DNA of 64,000 nt from contig NW_017962916.1 of the NCBI RefSeq assembly GCF_001661345.1, positions 567,369-631,368 on the forward strand. The letters run 5' to 3'. Under the pieces are notes generated by a model. The model worked only from the letters and a program-made list of their open reading frames with translations, made no database searches and was not told the DNA's origin. The DNA comes from Ascoidea rubescens DSM 1968 (lineage: Eukaryota; Ascomycota; Saccharomycetes; Ascoideales; Ascoideaceae). This document shows, piece after piece, positions 29,195 to 37,399 of the stretch (within the stretch, counting starts at the first letter, position 1; every line of letters starts with the position of its first letter). The translations under genes and the position numbers were made by a program.

Positions 29195-29226
<32 letters not shown>

Positions 29227-32200
29227 TACAGACAGTGAAAACATAAGTGGCACTGAAAGCGAATCTGAAAATAAAAATAAAAATAAAAATGAAAGCAAAA
29301 AAAAACACATTCCTACAAAAACTCTTACTATAATTGATTCAAATAATAACACACTCAAATTGCTCAACAACAAATTTCCTAATCAGAATCAAAATGACAA
29401 CTACACTGATGATGATGATGATGATGATGACAATTTTGATCAAAATAACAACTTGCAATCTCTATATAGCGAACAGGATTTGCTACCCTCATCTCCATTT
29501 CCCGATACTTATCTAAACACAAACAAACTTCATTACTCAGAGGAACAACGCAAACTAATTGAAGAAACAGATAAACAACCATATGATTCGCTTCTTGATA
29601 GTGATGATGAATCCTTGTCTGAAGAATCCTTATCCGAATCTGATCATCTATCTGCTTCTTCTCAACCTGAGTCGGATGGATATAACCTTTTCAATTTACT
29701 ACAATCAGATCCAAGTGATACTAACGATAGCTCAAACGAAACTATTTCAGAAAATAAACAAATAGTTAAAAACAATAACCTCACTACTCTAACTCATACT
29801 GATAATCAAAACAATTCAAAAATTAATAATAAAATCAATGAAAAAATCAATGAAGACTCACAGCCCTCAATTCCTGATGTTCCAACTCCCATGTTGTTGA
29901 AGGGCACACTCAGAGAATATCAAAAACAAGGTTTGAATTGGTTGGCCAGCCTATACAATACAAACACTAATGGAATCTTAGCGGATGAAATGGGTTTAGG
30001 GAAAACTATTCAAACTATTTCTTTAATATGCTACTTGGCCTGTGAAAAACATATTTGGGGTCCCCATTTAATCATTGTGCCTACATCTGTTATGCTTAAT
30101 TGGGAAATGGAATTTAAAAGATTTGCTCCTGGTTTTAAAGTACTAACTTATTATGGAAATCCTCAGCAAAGAAAAGATAAAAGAAAAGGTTGGAACAAGC
30201 TCAATGCCTTTCATGTTTGTATCACTTCCTATCAATTAGTTTTACACGATCATCAGTCATTTAGAAGAAAAAAATGGCGTTACATGATTCTAGACGAAGC
30301 TCATAATATTAAAAACTTCAAGAGTCAACGATGGACATCCTTATTAAATTTCAATACAGATCATCGTTTACTTTTGACCGGCACTCCCTTGCAAAATAAT
30401 ATCGGCGAATTGTGGTCATTATTATACTTTTTAATGCCTTCATCAAAAGGGAATCTATCAATGCCTGAAGGCTTTGCCAATCTTCAAGATTTTCAACAGT
30501 GGTTTGGAAAACCCGTTAATAGACTCATTGAATCCGAAAATGATTCATCCACAAAAGAAATTGTAAATAAATTACATCAGATTTTAAGACCTTATTTATT
30601 AAGAAGACTAAAAGCAGACGTTGAAAAACAAATGCCTGCCAAGTATGAACATGTTGTTTATTGTCGATTGTCAAAAAGACAGAGGTTCCTTTATGATGAT
30701 TTTATGTCTAGAGCGAAAACAAAGGAAACACTATCTTCTGGTAACTTTTTATCTATTATAAATTGTTTGATGCAATTAAGAAAAGTCTGTAATCATCCTG
30801 ATTTATTTGAGGTTCGACCTGTGATAACCTCATTTGCAATAGACAAATCAGTGGTTTCTGATTTTGAAAGTGATGAATATTTTATTAGAAAAAATTTAAC
30901 TAAAAGCCAAGATAGATTTCGATTAAATTTATCTTCTATGAATTTTGTGTTTACAGAGAATGAGGATTTCAATACATTTAGTTGTGAGTCAAAGAAAAGA
31001 TTGAATGCAAGCAAGTTTTTGAAAGAAGAATGCGATAATTTAAATAAATTATTAATAGAGCCTGTGAAGCCCAATTATAATAATATACAAAAATATTACA
31101 AGTATCAAAAATATGTTGAAAACCAATCAATGCTAGATCATATGAAACAGCTACTTTATACTAATGAATTTAGGTGTAATAGAAAACCAGTGTTTGGAAA
31201 AAATCTAATAAATTTATTGACAATCAACAGAAAAAAACAGTATGAAATTATTCAAAGCGAATTTTTATTGTCTGAATGTTACAAAGAGCTGGTTAAAACA
31301 ATAAGAAAAAGAACAGAATTATTGAAAGACATTATTGACAATTTTTGTTTTGTGACTCCACCTGTTGTTGCTTTAGACATACCTTCCAGGATTATTCCTT
31401 CTCCTATAAGAGAACATGTAATTTCATTGAAAATGACCAATCCATATCATTCAATACAGACAAATTTATCGATTGGGTTTCCTCATAAAAGTTTGCTTCA
31501 ATATGATTGTGGCAAGTTGCAAAAATTGGCGGGTTTATTACAAGAATTAAAAGACAATGGACATAGGGCATTGATTTTTACTCAAATGACCAAAGTGTTG
31601 GATATATTGGAAAAATTTTTAAACAGTTTTGGATATCTTTATATGAGATTAGATGGAGCTACTAAAATTGAAGATCGTCAGTTATTGACGGAACGATTCA
31701 ATAATGATCCAAGAATCACAGTTTTCATTTTGTCTACTAGATCTGGAGGATTGGGTATTAATTTAACAGGTGCAGATACAGTTATATTTTACGATTCTGA
31801 TTGGAATCCTGCTATGGACAAACAATGTCAAGATAGATGTCATAGAATCGGGCAGACAAGAGATGTTCACATTTACAGGTTAGTAAGCGAGTTTACTATT
31901 GAGGAGAACATTATCAGGAAATCTAATTTCAAACAAAAATTGGATAACGTTGTGATTCAAAAAGGTGATTTTACTACGGATTATTTTAACAAGTTGACTA
32001 TATCTGAGTTGATTGGGACGGCCAATGGGTTGAAAAATGTTGATAATATAGAAGAGATTGATCAAAAGAATCTTATTGCTTCATTAGCGATGGCAGAAGA
32101 CGCAGAAGACGCCAATGCAGCACAAGAAGCAATTAAGGAAAACGAGATGGATTCGCATGATTTTGATGATTTTGGATCAAGATCGACAACACCCGTAGCC

Positions 32201-32428
32201 TCATCAAATCCCCAGACTCCACAATATGAGAGCGATGTGGAATCTAGTGTGGTGGAGACAAATAATAACAGTTTGGTTGAAATTGAAAAAGAAGATGAAA
32301 CTAAAAAAGTAGATGAATATAAAGGTGAAGAATATGAATATGAATATGAATACTTTGATGACGAGGATTTTGGACATATTGATAATTATATGTTAAAATT
32401 TATTGAAGAAGGATACTATTACGATTAA
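28100..32428 (+). CDS. SWR1: SWR1-complex Snf2-family ATPase
   Basis: Swr1 is the motor of the nuclear SWR1 complex, exchanging H2A for H2A.Z in nucleosomes. The 1442 residues include a basic N-terminus with an AT-hook-like KRKRGRPRK, an HSA-type helical region (about 170-300), acidic Ser/Asp/Glu stretches, the Snf2 ATPase with DEMGLGKT (629-636) and DEAHNIKN, a long insertion, then the second lobe (LIFTQMTKVLDIL, STRSGGLGINL, CHRIGQTRDVHIYRLVSE). The segment KLDNVVIQKGDFTTDYF after it is Swr1-like. S. cerevisiae Swr1 is 1514 residues. In-frame microsatellites encode SESESESE (about 29200), poly-Asp (about 29410) and EYEYEYEY near the end. I start at the ATG at 28100, since upstream only TTG extends the frame. 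Confidence 0.94.
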
Positions 32429-32583
32429 TGTTCAAACAAGTTTAGAATTACAATATATATAAAGAGGGAATAAGAATGAGAATGAGAACAAGAATGGGAA
32501 TAAGAATATTAATAAGAATAGTAATATGGGTTTGAATTTCAAGATAAATAAAAAGACGAGTTATTTTGAGTTGAAAAGTTCTA

Positions 32584-33114
32584 CTAAATTTGAGGCTTTG
32601 AGTAGTTTAATGTTCCACAGTTTTTGCAAGTTCTTTTATCCAAGTCCCTGTCAAATTCTAGGATTCCTTCTTTGATTTGGGTTCCTAGATCAGTTAGATA
32701 AAACTCTTTGTTGTAAACAATTTCTTTACAATTTGAACAGTACCATCTTATTTGATCGTTGAGATTGGATGGTCTATCTTGCTCAACGACGATTCCAATT
32801 GTGTTGGCAAAACGAACAGGATTATGAGGGACATTTCCAGGCAAGAGGAAGGAGTCGCCCTTGTTGATAATTACATCTCTAAATAGGCTTTTACCATCAT
32901 CGTCTTTATCAACTATTTTCAAGCACATATGACCTTTATACATGTAGAACCATTCAGGAGTCTGATTGACGTGATAATCAGTTCTTTCGTTAGGCCCACC
33001 AACTATCATGACAGTGAAACCACCTCTGTGAAGGCAGAAGTTATTGACCGGAGGCTGTAGTAGGTGCTCGTTGTCCCTGACCCACTTGTCGATGTTTATT
33101 GGTTCTGGCAACAT
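32584..33114 (-). CDS. BNA1: 3-hydroxyanthranilate 3,4-dioxygenase
   Basis: This cytosolic non-heme iron enzyme opens the 3-hydroxyanthranilate ring on the way to quinolinate and NAD. The 176 residues (177 in S. cerevisiae) form a cupin with the expected iron ligands His48 and Glu54 (in [16 protein letters not shown]) and His97 (in LPGNVPHNP). The C-terminal pair WYCSNC and RTCKNC makes the rubredoxin-like CxxC site found in fungal and bacterial forms. The ATG at 33114 gives [11 protein letters not shown]; a longer open frame begins only at TTG. The gene is divergent, with a 229-bp gap, from an aminotransferase of a family that includes kynurenine aminotransferases. Confidence 0.94.
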   Translation of the reverse strand: MLPEPINIDKWVRDNEHLLQPPVNNFCLHRGGFTVMIVGGPNERTDYHVNQTPEWFYMYKGHMCLKIVDKDDDGKSLFRDVIINKGDSFLLPGNVPHNPVRFANTIGIVVEQDRPSNLNDQIRWYCSNCKEIVYNKEFYLTDLGTQIKEGILEFDRDLDKRTCKNCGTLNYSKPQI

Positions 33115-33343
33115 TGCTGGTGGTAAATAAACAGCTAAAGCAGTTATATACAATAGTTTGAGAACAGAAAATGAGTTGAAAACTGTGGAAGATTCGTACT
33201 AAAAGAGCCACTCCGGCCCAATGAAAATCCGGAGAAAGAGCTGGGGATGAGCAACTGTTCAGGTGAGAATTAGAGCAAGATCTTTCGATATTTGGCAGCA
33301 CTAAGCACCAGTTTAGTGAGCAAGAGCCTGGTAAACAGCGGGA

Positions 33344-34648
33344 ATGGCAGGCAGAGAGATCAACTTGTTCAAGGGATACGCTTCCCCCAGACTCCTTCCT
33401 CGTCTCGAGATTCTTGAAGCATCGTCGAGAATATTGAGACCTGAAAAGAGGACCTACGACGAGGATCCAGAAAACAAGCATCCTCTCTTGTATGGAACAG
33501 ACATTGGAGCCTTGTGGGTTCGAGAAGAGATAGCCCAGTGGAGCAACAGCATCTTTTTTGCAGACGAGAAGCACAGCAGGGCCAGGGCCAGAGCTGACAG
33601 CATCAACTTGACTGGGGGCGCCAGCTATGGCATTTGCAACATCTTGCTACAGTGCACTTTGCCCCACAACAGCTTCACCAGACAGGCCTTTATTGTGACG
33701 CCCACGTACTACTTGATCAACTCGTCCTTTGTCGACGCTGGCTTCAAGGGCAAGCTCACTGGTGTGGAGGAGGACGACAATGGGAACTACGACCTCGAGG
33801 CCTTGGAGAGCAAGATCAGGGAGCTCGAAAGCAGCTTTGAGAACTCCAACATCGACGACTCGTCGATCCAGGGTGGTGCCAATCGCCCATTCAAAAAAGT
33901 CTACAAGTATGTGTTCTATTGTGTTCCTGAGTACTCCAATCCAACAGGAAAGTCCCTTTCGACTGAATCAAGAGTGAAGTTGGTTGAGCTAGCCCGAAAA
34001 TACGACATGCTAGTGATCTGCGATGATGTTTACGATCTTTTGAACTACCAAAAGGGAGTGAAAACGTACAAGAAGAGAATGGTTTATTTGGACAGAGAAA
34101 CCCAGAAAGACCCAGAGAGTTATGGCAACGTTATATCAAATGCTTCGTTTTCCAAGATCATTGGACCAGGACTACGAATTGGCTGGCAGGAATCTATTAA
34201 CGATAAATTGGCCATTATATTATCGCAGGGTGGTGCAAACAAGTCAGGGGGGACACCAGGCCAGTTCAATACCTACATTGCTGGCGAGTTGATCAAGTCT
34301 GGAAAGATCAACACAATCATTGATGGCCTCAACAAGGTGTACTCCGAGCGAGCAGAAGTCGTCAAGAAATGCTGCAAGAAATACTTGCCCGAGGGCACCA
34401 CCTTTTCTGGTGCTTCAGGAGGATACTTTATCTGGGTGACCACTCCTGATCATATTGATTGCAGAAAGGTTGTTGAAAAGGCGAAGGAATCTGGCTTGAT
34501 TCTAGCTGGAGGAGACGATTTCGAGGTGAGTGGAGACGTCAAAGGCTGGGGTCGAAACAGTGTCAGAGTAGCAGTCAGTTATATGGAAAAGGAGGACATC
34601 ATCAGAGGATTCCAAATCTGGGGAGAGACCATCCAATCTCTTCAGTAA
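33344..34648 (+). CDS. PLP-dependent class I/II aminotransferase, YER152C-like
   Basis: This fold-type I aminotransferase has 434 residues. It shows LTGGASYGICNI (cofactor phosphate loop), PTYYLI, the VPEYSNPTGKSLS segment, CDDVYDLL (Asp and Tyr contacting PLP), the Schiff-base Lys in SFSKIIGPGLRIGW, and a C-terminal Arg in NSVRVAVSYM. The closest yeast relative I recognise is YER152C, a 2-aminoadipate-type transaminase; mammalian KAT II/AADAT shares that activity and also transaminates kynurenine. The gene uses more C/G-ending codons than most of the window. Its position next to BNA1 hints at a kynurenine-related substrate, which is inference only. The last bases before and after the stop lie in a 13-bp tandem repeat. 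Confidence 0.86.
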   Translation: MAGREINLFKGYASPRLLPRLEILEASSRILRPEKRTYDEDPENKHPLLYGTDIGALWVREEIAQWSNSIFFADEKHSRARARADSINLTGGASYGICNILLQCTLPHNSFTRQAFIVTPTYYLINSSFVDAGFKGKLTGVEEDDNGNYDLEALESKIRELESSFENSNIDDSSIQGGANRPFKKVYKYVFYCVPEYSNPTGKSLSTESRVKLVELARKYDMLVICDDVYDLLNYQKGVKTYKKRMVYLDRETQKDPESYGNVISNASFSKIIGPGLRIGWQESINDKLAIILSQGGANKSGGTPGQFNTYIAGELIKSGKINTIIDGLNKVYSERAEVVKKCCKKYLPEGTTFSGASGGYFIWVTTPDHIDCRKVVEKAKESGLILAGGDDFEVSGDVKGWGRNSVRVAVSYMEKEDIIRGFQIWGETIQSLQ

Positions 34649-34682
34649 AGAGCTTCAGTAAAGAGCTTCAGTAAAGTCTCAG
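34641..34682 (+). repeat. 13-bp tandem repeat (CTTCAGTAAAGAG) across the aminotransferase stop
   Basis: Three copies of a 13-bp unit run through the stop codon (CAG TAA) into the 3' region, so each copy brings another in-phase or near-phase TAA. A run of TTTAAATATTG units follows (about 34690-34735). Confidence 0.8.
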
Positions 34683-34973
34683 TAGATACTTTAAATATTG
34701 TTTTAAATATTGCTTTAAATATTGCTTTAAACATTTCTTGCAATAAACCGGAATAAAACAATACCCACCTTATCACGTGCAAGTACCGGAAGTCGTATCT
34801 TTCTTTTGAAGATAGTGAAGTGATTACGATTGTTTATCTCATTTTTTTTGTTGCCTTTGAATCAACAGACTTTACCAATTTGATACCTTTTTCTCCCACA
34901 GACTGGATTTTACGTTTTATATCTTGCATTTTATTATTCTGGATTGCACCTTTTACTGGATACAAAGCAAAAA
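34683..34973. promoter_or_regulatory. SNF7 upstream region with E-box
   Basis: ATCACGTGCAAG at 34772-34783 is an identical 12-mer to that at 601-612 between BNA7 and MRPL16. Open frames here start only at GTG or TTG and are not called. Confidence 0.4.
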
Positions 34974-35648
34974 ATGTGGTCATATATTTTCGGAGGTGCT
35001 CCAGCTAAAAAGGAGCTACCCAAAAAAGCCATTGTTGATTTAAGAGGACATATTTCAATGTTAAATAAGAAAATAGCCCATTTGCAAAACCAGATCGAAG
35101 AACAAGACAAAATAGCTCGTAAGAATGTGGCGACTAATAAGAATGTTGCCAAAACTGCTTTAAAGAGAAAGAAAAACTATCAAACACAACTAGAAAAGTA
35201 CGAGTTACAAATTGACTCATTAGAGTCGCAGTTAATCTCCATAGAAAGTGCAAACTTGAATTTGGAAACCATGAAGGCCATGAAACAAGGTGCAAAGGCT
35301 ATGAAGGCCATACATGGCGACTTGAATGTGGACAAGGTTGAAAATACTATGGACGATATTAGAGACCAAATTGATTTATCAAACGAGATTTCCGAAGCCA
35401 TATCAAGACCATTGGGTCAAGAAGCAGATGAAGACGAACTTGAAGATGAATTGGAAAAACTACAGTTGGAAGAAGCAGAAACTGTTCCAATAAAGAATCA
35501 AAAGGAAAAAGAAGAGCCAACAACTACAACAAAATTGCCTTCAGTTCCAAATTTGCCATCGCCTTTAAAGAATACCAAGAACAAGATTGAGGAAGAAGAT
35601 GAAGATGAAAAGGCATTAAGAGCATTGCAAACAGAAATGGGATTATAA
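34974..35648 (+). CDS. SNF7: ESCRT-III core subunit Snf7/Vps32
   Basis: Snf7 polymerises into the membrane-remodelling filament of ESCRT-III at endosomes during multivesicular body formation. The 224 residues start MWSYIFGG, the amphipathic membrane anchor, followed by a basic coiled-coil core with the signature ESANLNLETMKAMKQGAKAM, the MDDIRDQIDLSNEISEAISRP helix, and an acidic tail ending DEKALRALQTEMGL, which fits the MIM1/Bro1-binding C-terminus of yeast Snf7. The ATG at 34974 is the only sensible start; the open frame extends upstream from a TTG. Confidence 0.95.
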   Translation: MWSYIFGGAPAKKELPKKAIVDLRGHISMLNKKIAHLQNQIEEQDKIARKNVATNKNVAKTALKRKKNYQTQLEKYELQIDSLESQLISIESANLNLETMKAMKQGAKAMKAIHGDLNVDKVENTMDDIRDQIDLSNEISEAISRPLGQEADEDELEDELEKLQLEEAETVPIKNQKEKEEPTTTTKLPSVPNLPSPLKNTKNKIEEEDEDEKALRALQTEMGL

Positions 35649-35971
35649 TGAATAGTTTTTTTTTCCTTTATTTTATTTTATTTTATTTTATTTTATTTTA
35701 TTTTATTTTATTTTATTTTCCTCTTTATTTTATTTTCAGGTTCATTAATAGTAAATAATATCTTATCTCATTTTTTTTGTATTTTTTTGATAGTTTCCAT
35801 TTTAAATCCTACTTTAATTTTTTTTAATTTTAATTTTAATTTTAATTTTTAGATTATTGTCTTACTCTACTCTTTTTTTTTTATTATTTTGTTTTTGATG
35901 ACATAATTAAGAAGTATAAATTTATAATAGTATATATTAGTTTATATATAATAATATATAATCTAAACGTG
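35649..35971. repeat. T-rich convergent intergenic region with (TTTTA)n
   Basis: The 3' ends of SNF7 and DCS1 face each other here. About ten TTTTA units lie near 35668-35720 and a TTTTAA series near 35816-35850. Such T-rich tracts can act in 3'-end formation, but no gene is seen. Confidence 0.7.
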
Positions 35972-36973
35972 TTAATCATTAGAGTTATCTTGAGTTTCGT
36001 ATTCTTGTTTGAACCCAGTGTTTGACCATAGTTGATGGTTTTCAGGTATGAAATAAGTGATATTTCTTGTTGAATAATCGATATTGTTTTGCAAATTCTC
36101 AATTATATCCTGTAGCAATATCGCTTTACCTATTGAAATCTGATTACCTAAGCCATTGTTTTTCAAATTGGTTATATGAATATGAAAATGGTAGTAAGAA
36201 GGTTGGTAATGAACAAAAATTCTCAATTGATTTGCGTTGATCTGGTGGTTATAGTGAATCGGAATTTCTTTTTGGATGGTGTTCAAGATGGAGATTAGCC
36301 AGTCCAAATGCTTTTCTCTTTTTATATCTCTTATAGACGATATTTCTTTGCCATTGTAGGGAATTAAAATGAGATACAAGTTATCTAGGGTTTTCCCATC
36401 CCATTTCATATCAGGTAAAAGAACAAAATCGTTCTCTTTCTTAATGATAACCTTGTCGGATTCTGCATTGTTGTACAATATGTTGTGAACCCATTTTATT
36501 CTATCGCCCTTCATTGTCTCGATGTAAGGTTTGACGTACTTGCTGTAGTAGTAAGGGGTTTCAGTGATGATAATTGAGTCTCCAGCATCAAATTTTTTGA
36601 TGTGCTGGGAAGTAGCAGGATAGATCAAATTGAGCTTGACACTTGGGGTTTGTGTTAGCGACTGGTTCAATAGAGAGAGAGACCAAAAATAGACATCGTT
36701 ATTCTGAATCAAAGAAATGTTATTCAAGTCAATTAGCGTTGATAAATCCAGGCTGTTACCATCACCAGCACCAGCACCAGCACCATTGGGACTGAGGTCA
36801 AAATGGGTCTTTTCCAAGGAGACAATCGCGTCCTGACCATAAATAGTTCCAAGAACAGCACAGTTCTTGAACTGGGGGCTCGAGGCAAGAGTTCTGGAAT
36901 AAACAAAGGCCCTGAGCAAGGCAGAAAAGTCGACAGAGGAGACCATTTGCAGCATCTCCAGCATCTCCAGCAT
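35972..36973 (-). CDS. DCS1: Scavenger mRNA decapping enzyme (DcpS)
   Basis: Dcs1 hydrolyses the cap remnant m7GpppN left after 3'-to-5' mRNA decay, in the cytosol. The 333 residues have the DcpS swapped N-terminal domain, then LLPDMKWDG, IRDIKREKHLDWL and the histidine triad HFHIHI (His262, 264 and 266) within HYQPSYYHFHIHI, almost identical to S. cerevisiae Dcs1, followed by GLGNQISIGKAILLQDIIE. The start is uncertain because three in-frame ATGs (36973, 36964, 36955) lie in a 9-bp CTGGAGATG repeat. Each unit also carries a CTG codon. DCS1 is divergent from CAF120 across a GC-rich island. Confidence 0.94.
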   Translation of the reverse strand: MLEMLEMLQMVSSVDFSALLRAFVYSRTLASSPQFKNCAVLGTIYGQDAIVSLEKTHFDLSPNGAGAGAGDGNSLDLSTLIDLNNISLIQNNDVYFWSLSLLNQSLTQTPSVKLNLIYPATSQHIKKFDAGDSIIITETPYYYSKYVKPYIETMKGDRIKWVHNILYNNAESDKVIIKKENDFVLLPDMKWDGKTLDNLYLILIPYNGKEISSIRDIKREKHLDWLISILNTIQKEIPIHYNHQINANQLRIFVHYQPSYYHFHIHITNLKNNGLGNQISIGKAILLQDIIENLQNNIDYSTRNITYFIPENHQLWSNTGFKQEYETQDNSND

Positions 36974-37399
36974 CTCCAGCTGTGTTGAAAGCAGCTCGAG
37001 TAGATCTGTCGCCGTGGCAGCATCGCCGGCTTTTGCTTTCCGCTTTAGACAGCGCTATCCGACGAGGCTATTTTTAGCAGCCCGAAGCGAGCGCACCTGC
37101 TGCATCCGGACTGTCACGTCATTCCAGCCCGGTACGGGAGTTACGCGTGCGACCCCCGTTTATGGCCCGTAACGGAAAAAGTAATCTTCCTCAATTGTTC
37201 TTTTAAACACCTTTCTAACTTCCACTCGTTGCTCTGTTCTCATTCTAACTTTTCATTTCTATTGTTTCCTCTGGATTGCTTGTTTTTGCTATAACTGTTC
37301 TTCTCTTTGGTTCCTCACTCCTCTTCTGCTTTTTTCTCTCTTTGTTTCTCTTCGTTCCTCGGAAACCTCGTTCTTTTGCTTTTGACACATTCATCAGCT
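36974..37399. promoter_or_regulatory. Divergent DCS1 / CAF120 promoter with GC-rich island
   Basis: About 37010-37175 is GC-rich in contrast to the T-rich, pyrimidine-biased DNA that leads to CAF120. It contains GAAGCGAGC (37084-37092), shared with the COX7/DAO1 island. The CT-rich leader 37195-37399 resembles a yeast 5' untranslated region. Confidence 0.5.
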
